A stretch of 64,000 nucleotides of DNA from CAVXYG01 sp963766005 (lineage in GTDB: Bacteria > Actinomycetota > Actinomycetes > S36-B12 > GCA-2699445). The notes under the pieces were generated by a model. It had not been told where the DNA came from. It saw only the letters and a list, made by a program, of their open reading frames with translations, and did not search any database. This document shows positions 35,418 through 44,710 of the stretch, in pieces; the first letter of the stretch is position 1, and every line of letters starts with the position of its first letter. The stretch spans positions 186,001-250,000 of the forward strand of contig CAVXYG010000014.1 of NCBI GenBank assembly GCA_963766005.1. The letters are read 5' to 3'. A program made the translations under genes and the position numbers.

Positions 35418-36167
35418 GTGAGGGCGGAGGACCGCATGTCCCGGCCCGCCGGTGCTGGGAACAGCGCGACGGCACCGAGCGGTTGCTTCCGCAGCGACGG
35501 GCAGAAGGTGCCGTGCAGTGCCGACCTGGGCTGGTGGTCCGCGACGTACGACTGCTACCTGCAACTGGTGGAAGCTGCCCCTCAGGACGCCGACGAGCAC
35601 GCGGGAGAGGGGCGCTTCCGCTGCGATCCAGGGCCGTTGGGGTGGGGCGCCGGACCAGCGGAGATCTTCCTGTGGCTGCCGCTGGATGCTGCTGGCCCGG
35701 ATCCGGCCGTGCTGGCCCAGCAGGCGGTCGAATCCATGCGGTTGCGCGGTATCGCGGTCGGAACCGCTCCCCCTGCCGGTGCCCAGATCCTGGTGAACGC
35801 ACCGGTGTGGCTGTGGGCGGCCGATCCGGCCGCGAACACGTGGGGACCGGTGAGCGCAACCGCTTCCGCGGGCGGAACCAGCGTCACGGCCACGGCCCGG
35901 GCCCGGACGGTGGCCTGGGACATGGGCGATGGGACGACGGTCTCCTGCGGTCAGGGCACGCCGTACGTATCGGGAGGCGCGCCGGCATCGACGCCGTGCT
36001 CCCACACCTACCGGACATCGGGGTCGATGTCGGTGACGGCGACCACGAGTTGGGATGTGTCGTGGACGGCCTCGGACGGACGGGCCGGAACCGCTGCGGT
36101 GGAGACCAGCAGCGCGACGGTCCTCGACGTCCGGGAGGCGCGGGCCCGCATCACCGACCGGTCCTGA
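35418..36167 (+). CDS. Secreted PKD-like protein of the actinobacterial 'ATP/GTP-binding protein' family, N-terminus frameshifted
   Basis: The 249 residues match a family widely but probably wrongly called ATP/GTP-binding protein in Streptomyces. Features: a Cys-rich N-region (GCFRSDGQKVPCSADLGWW), LAQQAVESMRLRGI, VNAPVWLWAADPAANTWGPV and an Ig-like/PKD domain (VAWDMGDGTTVSCGQGTPYV, CSHTYRTSGS). There is no nucleotide-binding motif. The GTG at 35418 is only the first start in this frame; the true start is likely a GTG at about 35303 with a signal peptide, one missing base away. Role unknown; wall or surface association inferred. Confidence 0.7.
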   Translation: MRAEDRMSRPAGAGNSATAPSGCFRSDGQKVPCSADLGWWSATYDCYLQLVEAAPQDADEHAGEGRFRCDPGPLGWGAGPAEIFLWLPLDAAGPDPAVLAQQAVESMRLRGIAVGTAPPAGAQILVNAPVWLWAADPAANTWGPVSATASAGGTSVTATARARTVAWDMGDGTTVSCGQGTPYVSGGAPASTPCSHTYRTSGSMSVTATTSWDVSWTASDGRAGTAAVETSSATVLDVREARARITDRS

Positions 36168-36205
36168 GCAGGCGTCCGGCGCGGCCAGCAGTCAGCGCGC
36201 CCGCC

Positions 36206-38398
36206 CTACTCCTCGTCGCCGGAACCGGTGTCCGGGCCGGGTGACTCGGTAGTCGGGACCGAGGCCGTGTCCCCCCTCGAGGACCGGTCGGACGTTGTGG
36301 CACGCGGCCTCGGGTAGGCGTTCGAGGCGGCGCTGAAGTCGAAGTTCTGCCACGGGAGGTTCTCGTGCGCCGCGATCATCGACTCCTTGAAGACCGGACC
36401 GGCCAGCGTGGAGCCGAAGCCGGCCACGACGTACTCACCGTTGATGACCAGGTTGCGCAGCGGGTAGCGGAAGCCGCCGCGGGGATCGCCGACCCAGACC
36501 GCGGAGGCCACCTGGGGCGTGAACCCGTTGAACCACACAGCGGCGTTGGAGTCCGTGGTGCCGGTCTTGCCCGCCACGGGCCTGCCGAAGGCGACCGGGC
36601 GACCCGTGCCTGTCTCGACGACATTCACCAGAATGCGGCCCGCGGTGTCGGCGACCCGCTCGCTGACCACCTGGGTGCACTCGACATCGGCCTTGTAGAT
36701 CTGCTCGCGGTCGTCGCGACCGGTATAGCGATCCACGGAGTCGATGGCATGGGTCGGGCAGTAGCGGCCGTGGTTGGCGATCGCGGCGTACGCGCCGGCC
36801 ATCGCCAGGGGCGTGACCTCGTTGGATCCCAGCGGGAACGAGGGCACGCGCTCCAGGCTGTCGCCGTTGCCCTTGCGCACGCCCATCGACTCGGCGATCT
36901 CGGCCATGCGGCACAGCGGCGTGATCTCCGCCAGGCCGACGTAGTAGGTGTTCACCGACCACGCGGTGCCGGTGTACATGTTGAACGTGCCCGACCGGGT
37001 GGAGTTCTCCACCTCATACGGTGGGAACCGAGCGCCGTCGCAGCCGCGGAAGTTGTAGAACGTCTTCTTCTCCGGCGACCTGATCGTCTTGTACGGGGAG
37101 ATGCCCTGCTCCAAGGCGGCCATCATCGTGAACACCTTGAAGGTCGACCCCGCCTGCATCCCCTGGGTGCCGCCGTGCTCGATGTCGACGTTGTAGTTGT
37201 ACGTCGTGGCGCCGGCGCCGTCGATGCCCCAGGTCCGGTTCTGAGCCATCGCCAGGACACGGCCTGACCCCGGCTCGACCATGCTGATGGCCACGGCCTT
37301 GCCGGAAGCGTCCTGCGCCGGGATGGCGTCCTCGGTGGACTGCTGTGCTGCCGCCTGGGTGGGGGTGTCCAGGCTGGTGCGGATGATGATGCCGCCCTTG
37401 TCGAGGACCTTGGCGCGCGCTGCCCTGTCGGGCCCGAAGGCCGGGTTCTGCAAGAAGGACTGGATCACGTAGTCGCAGAAGTAGGGCGCTGGAGTCTCCG
37501 GGCAGCCGTTGGGCGTCGAGACCGGCTTGAGGGTGTCGCCGAGCAGCGTGTCGACGGCGTCGCGATACTCCTGCTGGGTGATCTGCCCCTGCTCGACCAT
37601 GCGGCTGAGCACGACGTTGCGCCGCTGCTTGGCGGCCTCGGGGTTCTGCAGCGGGTCGAAGGCGCCCGGCTGCTGGACGATGCCCGCCAACAGGGCCGCC
37701 TGGGGCAGCGTGACGTCCCGCGCCCGGACGCCGAAGTAGCGCTCGGAGGCGACTTCGACGCCATAGGCGCCAGCACCGAAGTAGGCGATGTTCAGATAGC
37801 CCTCGAGGATGTCTTGCTTCGCGAGCTCCTTCTCGAGGCTGATCGCGTACGAGGCCTCGCGGAGCTTGCGCTGCGGCGTCCGCTCGATCGCTGCGACCTG
37901 CTCCTCGGGGGTGTCCGCCGTTGTCAGGAGGATCAGCTTCACGTACTGCTGGGTGATCGTGCTCCCGCCCTGCTGGATCTCGCCGGCCCCGGAGTTGGTG
38001 GCCAGGGCTCGCACGGTGCCTCGGACGTCGACGCCGTTGTGCTCGTAGAAGCGCGCATCTTCCACCGCGACGATGGCCTGCTGGATGTACGGGGACATCT
38101 CTTCCAGCGGCACGGTGACGCGGTTGCCCTCGTCGCCCCAGTAGGTGGCGATGATCTTGTGGTCGTCATCGGTCATGATCGTGCGCTGCGGGAGATCGGG
38201 CTGCGCGAGGTCGTCCGGGAGGGACTCGAAACTGGCCACGGCCGTGTTCGTGATCGCTCCGGCCGCGCCGAGCGCCGGCATCGCTATGCCGGCTGCCACG
38301 ACGCCGCCGACCACAGCAGTGGCGGTGAAGGCGGCCAGGATCTTCGGCCACGTCCCGAATCTGCTCGTATTTTCCTCGGAGGATTGCTGCACGCTCAT
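36206..38398 (-). CDS. ponA2: Bifunctional penicillin-binding protein, PonA2 type
   Basis: Class A PBP that polymerises and cross-links peptidoglycan. One membrane helix (residues 18-43) precedes the GT51 transglycosylase (catalytic Glu in VEDARFYEHNGVD, GGSTITQQYVKLILL) and the transpeptidase (SxxK in AGSTFKVF at about residue 420, SVN in TAWSVNTYY near 481, KTG in VAGKTGTT near 608). It ends in an acidic Ser/Thr/Pro tail; I see no PASTA domain. About 730 residues. ATG 38398 is preferred to the upstream ATG 38461, as TATCCT lies about 11 bases before it. Divergent from the WhiB gene, as in Mycobacterium. Confidence 0.93.
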   Translation of the reverse strand: MSVQQSSEENTSRFGTWPKILAAFTATAVVGGVVAAGIAMPALGAAGAITNTAVASFESLPDDLAQPDLPQRTIMTDDDHKIIATYWGDEGNRVTVPLEEMSPYIQQAIVAVEDARFYEHNGVDVRGTVRALATNSGAGEIQQGGSTITQQYVKLILLTTADTPEEQVAAIERTPQRKLREASYAISLEKELAKQDILEGYLNIAYFGAGAYGVEVASERYFGVRARDVTLPQAALLAGIVQQPGAFDPLQNPEAAKQRRNVVLSRMVEQGQITQQEYRDAVDTLLGDTLKPVSTPNGCPETPAPYFCDYVIQSFLQNPAFGPDRAARAKVLDKGGIIIRTSLDTPTQAAAQQSTEDAIPAQDASGKAVAISMVEPGSGRVLAMAQNRTWGIDGAGATTYNYNVDIEHGGTQGMQAGSTFKVFTMMAALEQGISPYKTIRSPEKKTFYNFRGCDGARFPPYEVENSTRSGTFNMYTGTAWSVNTYYVGLAEITPLCRMAEIAESMGVRKGNGDSLERVPSFPLGSNEVTPLAMAGAYAAIANHGRYCPTHAIDSVDRYTGRDDREQIYKADVECTQVVSERVADTAGRILVNVVETGTGRPVAFGRPVAGKTGTTDSNAAVWFNGFTPQVASAVWVGDPRGGFRYPLRNLVINGEYVVAGFGSTLAGPVFKESMIAAHENLPWQNFDFSAASNAYPRPRATTSDRSSRGDTASVPTTESPGPDTGSGDEE

Positions 38399-38614
38399 TA
38401 GATGCGAGGATACGCCGCCCGGTTCCTTGCCAGGAATTTCCCGATTGCGCCACGTTGTCAAGATCGCTATTTAGTCCATATGGACTATTCAAGATGGTTC
38501 CATCGTGCCTGTGGTCATGATCACGAAGTCCCCTAGGTTCGGCACAACGGGGTGACAACCTGTAGTCGTTCCCGCACCGAGTGGATCGGCTACCGAGCGG
38601 AAGGATCCCGTGGA

Positions 38615-39016
38615 ATGGCCTGGAACAGCGACTGGACGTCCGACGCGGCGTGTAGGGGGAGCGATCCGGACACACTCTTCGTCCAAGGGGCGGCTCAGAA
38701 TCGCGCGAAGGCTGTCTGCATGGGGTGCAGCGTGCGTACCGAATGCCTCGCCGATGCCCTGGACAACCGCGTCGAGTTCGGCGTCTGGGGCGGCATGACC
38801 GAGCGGGAGCGCCGTGCTCTGCTGCGACGTCGGCCCAACGTCACCTCCTGGCGGCACCTGCTGCGCACCGCCCAGGAGGAGTATGAGCGAGGCGCCTACA
38901 CGATGCCGCAAGGCTCAAACGCCGCACCGTCGACGGCACCGGAACCCGCCACGGCCGGCGTCTCCACGATGGTGCACCTGCCCTTCCCCAGGGAGCGCAA
39001 GGAAGTTCGGCAGTAG
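38615..39016 (+). CDS. whiB4: WhiB-family iron-sulfur regulator, WhiB4/WblA type
   Basis: A redox- or NO-sensing [4Fe-4S] transcription factor. The 133-residue protein shows the four ligand Cys (AACRGS, then KAVCMGCSVRTEC) and the signature EFGVWGGMTERERRALLRRR with a basic DNA-binding segment VTSWRHLLRTAQ after it. Sequence pattern and position next to ponA2 and the two ArsA ATPases match WhiB4 of mycobacteria and WblA of Streptomyces, where it controls oxidative response and development. GGAAGGA lies 11 bases before the ATG. A strong hairpin follows the stop. Confidence 0.92.
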   Translation: MAWNSDWTSDAACRGSDPDTLFVQGAAQNRAKAVCMGCSVRTECLADALDNRVEFGVWGGMTERERRALLRRRPNVTSWRHLLRTAQEEYERGAYTMPQGSNAAPSTAPEPATAGVSTMVHLPFPRERKEVRQ

Positions 39017-39030
39017 CCCGCTGCAGCACT

Positions 39031-39065
39031 CGCGGCCGGCTGCGGGAACACCCGCTCCGGCCGCG
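39031..39065 (+). terminator. Terminator hairpin after whiB4
   Basis: Arms CGCGGCCGG and CCGGCCGCG (nine perfect pairs) with an inner GCGGG/CCCGC pair around AACA, 15 bases after the whiB stop. Confidence 0.75.
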
Positions 39066-39542
39066 CGGTCGTGGTCAGAGCCAGGTCGGTCGGCGACGCT
39101 GCTGACGCCTCTGCGATACCCGGCCCAAGCCGTGGGTGCCGCCCGCGGGTCGCCTCGCGGACCCATGCCCACCGTTCCCGGCGGGCGTGGTCGCTGGCAG
39201 CGCAACGGCCCGCATCCGGACCAGATGCCTGGCTGCAGCGACCGCCTCGGCACACCATCGTGGCGCCGGCACGAGGGCGCCCGACCGGCCGAGCCGACGC
39301 GCGGCGACGACCAGGGCAGGCGGCCATGGCGGCTGCCGGGACCCGCCCGCCGGGACCGGGGCGCCGCCTCAGTTGAGCTGCACGCGCGGGTGCCGGGGAT
39401 TCGGCCGACGGGCTTCCGCCGCCGCAGATCGGGTCGACCGATGACCCGCAAGACCGGTCCGGCCGCGACGCCGACCGGCGCATCCCGCGTGCCGGGTCAA
39501 CCGCACAGCCGGCGACGGCAGCCCGGCGCAGCCCCGGTACCC
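39066..39542. other. 477-bp gap without a supported gene
   Basis: Between the whiB4 terminator and the convergent ArsA gene. Several frames stay open on both strands, but they are Arg/Pro/Ala-rich, lack ribosome-binding sites and resemble no family. I see nothing that I would call a gene, promoter or repeat here. Confidence 0.5.
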
Positions 39543-40751
39543 CTAGGCGTTGCCGAGGTGCTCGCCGATGAGGCGCAGGCCGTCGAGGTCGTGCACATCG
39601 TCGGCCAGGGCAGGAATGCGCACCTCCGGCACCGACGGATGCGCCGAGATGAACCGCTGTGCGAGGTGGTCCTGGCGGACACTGGTCCGGACCCGCTCCG
39701 AGTGCAGCTGCAGCACACCGGCCGTGGCGAGGTCCGAGGCCGAGGGGTCGTCGGCAGCGAGCAGCCGGTCGGCGCCCGTGACTGCGTGCTCCAGCCCGAG
39801 ACCGGCGACTCGCGGCACCACGACCCGGTTCAGCACGAGGCCGGCCAGCGGCATGGCGTCCGCCTGCAGCCGGTCCACGAAGTAGGCCGCCTCGCGCAGG
39901 GCGTCCCGCTCCGGCGAGGCCACGACCAGGAACTGGGTGCCCGGCTGCTGCAGCAGCGAGTACGTGCGTTCGGCACGTTCCCGAAAGCCGCCGAAGATCG
40001 AGTCCAGCGCTTGGACGAACATCGAGATCTCGAGCAGCAGCTGCGTGCCGACGATCCGCTGCATGATGTTGCCCACGATTCCCAACCCGGCGCCGAAGAG
40101 CCGGCCCAGGCCGCGGCCGGCACCACGGGCCGGGGCGGTGAGCACCCGGACGAATCGGCCGTCGAGGAAGGTTCCGAGCCGCTCCGGGGCGTCGAGGAAG
40201 TCCAGCGCCGAGCGTGAGGGCGGCGTATCGACCACGATCAGGTCCCACTCGCCCCCGTCCTTGGCCTGCTCGCTGAGCTGGCCGAGCTTCTCCATCGCCA
40301 TGTACTCCTGCGTGCCGGCGAGGCTGGAGGACAGCGACTGGTAGAAGGGGTTCTGCAGGATCTGCTCCACCCGGTCCGGCTCGGCGTGCGCTTCGACGAG
40401 TTCGTCGAAGGTCCGTTTCATGTCGAGCATCATCGCGGACAGCCGCCCGCCGGCACCGGTGTCGATGCCGGGGACCGGCCGCGGGACGTTGTCCAGCTCG
40501 GTGAGCCCCATCGACTGGGCCAGCCGTCTGGCTGGGTCGATCGTCAGGACGACGACGCGCCGCCCCTGCTCGGCTGCCCGCAGCGCCAGGGCCGCCGCAG
40601 TCGTGGTCTTGCCGACACCGCCGCTGCCGCAGCACAACAGGATGCGGGTCGCGGGGTCGGCGAGCACGGCGTCCACGTCGAGTCGAGGAGCGCGATGGGA
40701 GGGAAGGCCCGGGGCAGCCGAGGTCGGTGCTCGCCGCTGCGGATTCGCCAT
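39543..40751 (-). CDS. ArsA-family (GET3-like) ATPase, second copy
   Basis: A 402-residue P-loop ATPase of the ArsA/GET3 group. Walker A is CGSGGVGKTTTAAALALRAA (deviant, with the signature second Gly-Gly), then LTIDPARRLAQSMGL (switch I), WDLIVVDTPPSRSALDFL (Walker B) and LVLNRVVVPR. No arsenic genes are nearby; in actinobacteria this pair sits next to whiB4 and works as a heterodimer proposed to handle membrane or stress proteins. The ATG overlaps the stop of the first copy by one base, so the two form an operon. Confidence 0.9.
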   Translation of the reverse strand: MANPQRRAPTSAAPGLPSHRAPRLDVDAVLADPATRILLCCGSGGVGKTTTAAALALRAAEQGRRVVVLTIDPARRLAQSMGLTELDNVPRPVPGIDTGAGGRLSAMMLDMKRTFDELVEAHAEPDRVEQILQNPFYQSLSSSLAGTQEYMAMEKLGQLSEQAKDGGEWDLIVVDTPPSRSALDFLDAPERLGTFLDGRFVRVLTAPARGAGRGLGRLFGAGLGIVGNIMQRIVGTQLLLEISMFVQALDSIFGGFRERAERTYSLLQQPGTQFLVVASPERDALREAAYFVDRLQADAMPLAGLVLNRVVVPRVAGLGLEHAVTGADRLLAADDPSASDLATAGVLQLHSERVRTSVRQDHLAQRFISAHPSVPEVRIPALADDVHDLDGLRLIGEHLGNA

Positions 40752-41758
40752 CAGCGCACTCCCTGCTCGGCCAGCAGCTCCGCCATGTCGTACAGCGCGC
40801 CGATGTCGATGCCGTCGGGGACCCAGGGCAGGTCCAGGACGGGCAGGTCCAGGTCGAGCAGTTTCCCGCGTTCCTCCCGCTCGAGTTGGCGTCGCGTGGC
40901 GTAGTCGGCATGCTCGGCGCGCAGTCCGGCCATGGCCGCCGGGTCCTCGGCCACCCAGGAGAGGTCGGCCCGCTGCAGCGACTGCGCGAATTGTTCCTCC
41001 GACATCAGCGCGAGGTCGTGCTCCTGTTCGTCGGTGACCAGCGGCGGCCGGGCCATGTTGACGATGACCGCCCCCACCGGCAGTTCCCGCGCGTTCAGGT
41101 CCCGGATGCCCTCGATCGTCTCCTGCACCGGCATCTCCTCCAACAGCGTCACCAGGTGCACGGCCGTCTGCTCCGAGCGGTAGACGGCCATGACCGTGTC
41201 GGCCTGACTGCGGATGGGTCCGATCCGGGCGAGTTCGGCGGCCTCGTGGTTGGCGGTGAGGAACCGGGCGATCCGTCCGGTCGGGGGCGCGTCCAGCACG
41301 ACGGCGTCGTAGACGAACCGGCCCGCGCTCTTGCGCCGCACCGACTCCCCGGCCTTGCCGGTGAGCAGCACGTCGCGCAGGCCGGGTGCGATGGTCGTCG
41401 CGAAGTCCACCGCCCCGACGCGCTTGAGCACCGCTCCGCCGCGCTTGACGTTGTAGAACATCTCCAGGTACTCCAGCATGGCCGCCTCGGGATCCATCGC
41501 CAGCGCGTAGATGCTGCCGCCTCCCGGGGCCCCCGCGATGCGTCGCTCGCCGTAGGGGAGCGGCGGCGTGTCGAACAGCTGCGCGATGCCCTGCCGGCCC
41601 TCCACCTCGATGAGCAGGACGCTGCGGCCACCGGTCGCCAGCGCGATCGCCAGCGCACCGGCAACCGTCGTCTTGCCGGTGCCCCCCTTGCCGGACACGA
41701 CGTGCAGCCGCGCCCTCATGAAGTCCGGGGCGGGGGCGGTCTCGGGCGGTTGCGGCAC
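40751..41758 (-). CDS. ArsA-family (GET3-like) ATPase, first copy
   Basis: A 335-residue partner of the downstream ATPase. Walker A is VVSGKGGTGKTTVAGALAIA, with the signature Lys, followed by LLIEVEGRQGIAQLF, YDAVVLDAPPTGRIARFL and GAVIVNMARPP. The two copies are clearly divergent and probably form a complex. The GTG at 41758 is preferred over an ATG near 41719, since TAGGCT (41770-41765) lies six bases before it. It is divergent from the DUF4177 gene; both seem leaderless and their starts are only 37 bases apart. Confidence 0.9.
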   Translation of the reverse strand: MPQPPETAPAPDFMRARLHVVSGKGGTGKTTVAGALAIALATGGRSVLLIEVEGRQGIAQLFDTPPLPYGERRIAGAPGGGSIYALAMDPEAAMLEYLEMFYNVKRGGAVLKRVGAVDFATTIAPGLRDVLLTGKAGESVRRKSAGRFVYDAVVLDAPPTGRIARFLTANHEAAELARIGPIRSQADTVMAVYRSEQTAVHLVTLLEEMPVQETIEGIRDLNARELPVGAVIVNMARPPLVTDEQEHDLALMSEEQFAQSLQRADLSWVAEDPAAMAGLRAEHADYATRRQLEREERGKLLDLDLPVLDLPWVPDGIDIGALYDMAELLAEQGVR

Positions 41759-41794
41759 GATGCCAGCCTAACGGTCAGGCGTTATGGTCTGCCT

Positions 41795-41950
41795 ATGACG
41801 AAGTGGGAATACGCCACGGTGCCGCTGCTCATCCATGCCACCAAGCAGATCCTGGACACCTGGGGCCAGGACGGCTGGGAGTTGGTGCAGGTGGTGCCGG
41901 GGCCGAACCCGGAGAACGTCGTGGCCTACTTGAAGCGCCCTACGGCGTGA
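41795..41950 (+). CDS. DUF4177 small protein
   Basis: A complete 51-residue protein (start MTKWEYATVPLLIHATKQIL; then DTWGQDGWELVQVVPGPNPE), the classic DUF4177 layout of two strands and a helix with the GWELV motif. Function unknown. TATGGT (41783-41788) is six bases before the ATG. A similarly placed small gene exists in Streptomyces between arsA and ridA. RidA follows after 1 bp. Confidence 0.88.
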   Translation: MTKWEYATVPLLIHATKQILDTWGQDGWELVQVVPGPNPENVVAYLKRPTA

Positions 41951-41951
41951 C

Positions 41952-42416
41952 ATGGGCGGCGTCGCAGATCGCTTGGCCGGGCTGGGTCTGACTCTCCCGG
42001 CGGTCGCAGCTCCGCTGGCTGCCTACGTCCCCGCAGTGCGCGAGGGCACGCTGGTCATGACCGCGGGGCAGTTGCCGATCCGAGACGGCGCGCTCACCCA
42101 CGTCGGCATCGTCGACAGCGACGTCTCGCCCGCGGCAGCGCAGGAAGCGGCGGCGCAGTGCGCGCTCAACGCGATCGCGGCGATCGCCTCGGTGGCCGAT
42201 CTCGACGACGTTCTCCGGATCGCCCGCGTCACCGGGTACGTGGCATCGGCACCGGGGTTCATCGGACAGCCGTCGGTGGTCAACGGCGCCTCCAACCTGT
42301 TGCTCAGCGCGTTCGGCGATGCCGGTCGGCACGCGAGGTCGGCGGTCGGCGTCGCGGTGCTGCCGCTGAACGCGCCGGTGGAGATCGAGGTCACCGCGAT
42401 CCTGCGCGCGCCGTGA
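41952..42416 (+). CDS. RidA/YjgF family protein
   Basis: A 154-residue RidA-fold protein; family members hydrolyse reactive enamines/imines from PLP enzymes. VMTAGQLPIRDG, ALNAIAAIASVADLDDVLRI and VNGASNLLLSAFGDAGRHAR are family blocks; the last contains the Arg that binds the substrate carboxylate (GRHARSAVGVAVLP). It overlaps the following NUDIX gene by four bases (GTGA). Confidence 0.9.
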   Translation: MGGVADRLAGLGLTLPAVAAPLAAYVPAVREGTLVMTAGQLPIRDGALTHVGIVDSDVSPAAAQEAAAQCALNAIAAIASVADLDDVLRIARVTGYVASAPGFIGQPSVVNGASNLLLSAFGDAGRHARSAVGVAVLPLNAPVEIEVTAILRAP

Positions 42417-43286
42417 CCGGCATCGCGGACCTGCCGGACTCGGTCCGGGCCCGCGCCGAGCAGCTGCTCGACGGCTCGCTGGACGTCGTGCCCCTGCGGG
42501 ATGCGGCAACCGTGGTCCTCCTCCGCGACGGGTCGCAGCGGCCTCGAGGTCTACATGCAGCGCCGGACGCGGACCCTGGCCTTCGCCGCCGGCAGGTACG
42601 TCTTTCCCGGCGGAGCAGTGGAGCCGGAGGACATCACCGCGCAGGTGCCGTTCGCCGACCAGCCCCCGCGCCAACCCCCGTTCGCCGTCGGCGGCGACAT
42701 CGTGCTTGACCGCCCGGCACCGGCCGACGCGATGGCGCTCTACCGCGGACTGGTCGTGGCGGCGGTGCGCGAGACGTTGGAGGAGGCCGGCGTCCTGCTT
42801 GCCGAGTGCGAGGACGGACCCGTCTCGGCGTCGGCGGCCCAGCGAGTCCGGGAAGGAGTGCTGGCGGGGGCGCAGCTCGGCTCGGCGCTGCAGCGCATCG
42901 GGGGCCGACTGCGCTACGGCAACGTGGTCGCGCTGGCCCACTGGATGACCCCGGCGGTGGAGGTGCGCCGCTACGACACGCGCTTCTTCGCCGCGGCCTT
43001 GCCGCCAGGCCAGCAGGCCCGCTCGGCATCCGGCGAATCGGACTCCGCCGACTGGGTGCGGCCCGGCGAGATGCTGCAGCGCGCCGCGGACGGCGATGTC
43101 GTCATGCTGCCGCCCACCACTGCTGCGCTGCAGGCGCTGCGGCAGCAGCGCCGTGCCAGCGATGTGCTTTCCGCCGGCCACCGCCCACGGCTACGCCCCG
43201 TGCTGCCGCATCCGGTACGCCGCGACGACGGCATCGAGTGGCGACTCGTCGACGGGTACACCGGTCGGGAATGGGGCTCGCCATGA
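42413..43286 (+). pseudogene. NUDIX hydrolase, one frameshift
   Basis: A roughly 290-residue NUDIX protein of the kind encoded between ridA and the MBL hydrolase in actinobacteria. The first 40 residues (VTGIADLPDSVRARAEQLLD ... VVLLRDGS) and the rest (GLEVYMQRRTRTLAFAAGRY ...) are in different frames; one extra base near 42534 accounts for it. The Nudix box is spread: GRYVFPGGAVEPED then AAVRETLEEAGVLL, with REtleEAG intact. Start GTG overlaps ridA and the stop overlaps the MBL gene, so the operon is otherwise undisturbed. Confidence 0.8.
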
Positions 43287-44101
43287 GCGCCCCCCTGCCG
43301 GCGATCGGCTCCGCGCAGCCGTGGGCGGGCGGGACCGTCACGCAGTTCGCCACGTGCCTGCTGGCGCCGAACCCATCCGTCATGACGCTCGATGGAACGA
43401 ATACGTGGCTGGTCGGCGCTCCCGGATCGGGGCGGCTGCTGGTCATCGATCCGGGGCCGCTCGACGGCGGACACGGCCAGGCCATTGAGCGTGCACTGGC
43501 CGAGCGGGACGCTCGGGCGGTCGGCATCCTGCTGACCCACGGCCACGCCGACCACAGCGAGGGCGCCTCGGAGCTCGCCGGCACGCTGGGATGCACCGTC
43601 CGCGCGCTGGACCCTGCTCACCGGCTCGGCGACGAGGGGCTGACCGACGGCGAGGTCATCGAGGATGCCGGCGCGGTCCTGCGCGTCGTGGCCACCCCGG
43701 GCCACAGCGCGGACTCCCTCAGCTTCCTGCTGCAGGAGGATGGCGCGCTGCTGACGGGCGACACCGTCCTGGGTCGCGGCACGACGGTCGTCGCCTATCC
43801 CGACGGCAGGCTCGAGGACTACCTCGCCTCGCTGCGCCGCCTGCGCCGTATCGCGGAGGAAACCGCGGCCTCACTCGTCCTGCCCGGGCACGGTCCGGCG
43901 CTCGGCGATCCCGTCGACCTGCTCGAGGCCTACCTCCAGCATCGGCACGAGCGGCTGGACCAGGTGCGCCGGGCAGTCGCCGCCGGGGCGCAGACCGCGG
44001 ACGACGTGGTGGCCGCGGTGTACGACGACGTCCCTCGCGCAGCCCTGCCCGCGGCGCTGCTGAGCGTGCAGGCGCAGCTGGAGTACCTCCGCGGCACGTG
44101 A
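43283..44101 (+). CDS. MBL-fold metallo-hydrolase
   Basis: A 272-residue metallo-beta-lactamase-fold hydrolase of the glyoxalase II/LACTB2 group. Metal ligands are visible: LTHGHADHSEG (HxHxDH), TPGHSADS (third His), LLTGDTVLG (Asp bridge) and LPGHGPALGDP (last His). TLDGTNTWLVG near the start is typical of the LACTB2-like group. A C-terminal winged helix (VYDDVPRAALPAALLSVQAQ) supports this. Four-base overlap with the NUDIX gene. Cognate of Rv3677c by position; substrate unknown. Confidence 0.9.
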   Translation: MSAPLPAIGSAQPWAGGTVTQFATCLLAPNPSVMTLDGTNTWLVGAPGSGRLLVIDPGPLDGGHGQAIERALAERDARAVGILLTHGHADHSEGASELAGTLGCTVRALDPAHRLGDEGLTDGEVIEDAGAVLRVVATPGHSADSLSFLLQEDGALLTGDTVLGRGTTVVAYPDGRLEDYLASLRRLRRIAEETAASLVLPGHGPALGDPVDLLEAYLQHRHERLDQVRRAVAAGAQTADDVVAAVYDDVPRAALPAALLSVQAQLEYLRGT

Positions 44102-44233
44102 CGGGAGCTCGGCGAGTGCACCTGCACCCGGAGGCCACGCGTCCCCGCCGCGGAATCGGGACCAATGGTCGTTGCGCGCCACGACCGCAGCAGGGACCCT
44201 GAGCCGGGGGAGTGCGCAGACGGACGGAGGGCG

Positions 44234-44710
44234 ATGAAGATCAAGGAAGCGGCGGCTGACTTCCTCAGTCGGCGCAGAATCGCGGTGACCGGGGTTTCGC
44301 GGAGCTCGGAGAACCACGGCAGCAATGTCGTCTACGGGCGGCTGCGCGACCGCGGCTACGAGGTGTTCGCCGTCAACCCCGCCACCGAGACCGTGGCGGG
44401 CGATCGCTCCTACCCCTCGCTGTCGGCAATACCGGGGGGAGTGGACGCGGTCGTGATCGGCACTGCGCCCGCCCGCGCCAGCGACACGATGCAGGAGTGC
44501 ATCGACCTCGGCATCGACCGCGTGTGGATGCATCGCTCCTTCGGCGGGGGGAGCGTGTCCGACGCAGCCACGCGGCTTGGTCGGCAGCACGGCATCGTGG
44601 TCATCGACGGCGGGTGCCCGCTGATGTTCGATCCGGTAGCCGACGGCGGCCACAAGCTGATGTGCCCGATCTTGAAGATGTTTGGTGCCGTGCCGCGCAC
44701 GGTGGGCTGA
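44234..44710 (+). CDS. CoA-binding domain protein
   Basis: A 158-residue single-domain Rossmann protein of the CoA_binding_2 family, like the first domain of succinyl-CoA synthetase alpha. Seen: FLSRRRIAVTGVSRSSENHG, VFAVNPATETVAGDRSYPSL, and VIGTAPARASDTMQECIDLG. WMHRSFGGGSVS precedes a Cys-rich end (GGCPLMFDP). ATG 44234 with GGAGG just before it is preferred over an upstream in-frame ATG. Function unknown. Confidence 0.85.
   Translation: MKIKEAAADFLSRRRIAVTGVSRSSENHGSNVVYGRLRDRGYEVFAVNPATETVAGDRSYPSLSAIPGGVDAVVIGTAPARASDTMQECIDLGIDRVWMHRSFGGGSVSDAATRLGRQHGIVVIDGGCPLMFDPVADGGHKLMCPILKMFGAVPRTVG

Noticed and set aside
39066..39542. A gene in the gap between whiB4 and the ArsA operon.
   Set aside because: Open frames exist but are Arg/Pro-rich, lack start signals and match no family.
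39543..41758. Arsenic resistance operon.
   Set aside because: The two ATPases are ArsA-like in fold only; no arsB or arsR gene is adjacent, and the place beside whiB4 is the usual non-arsenic location.
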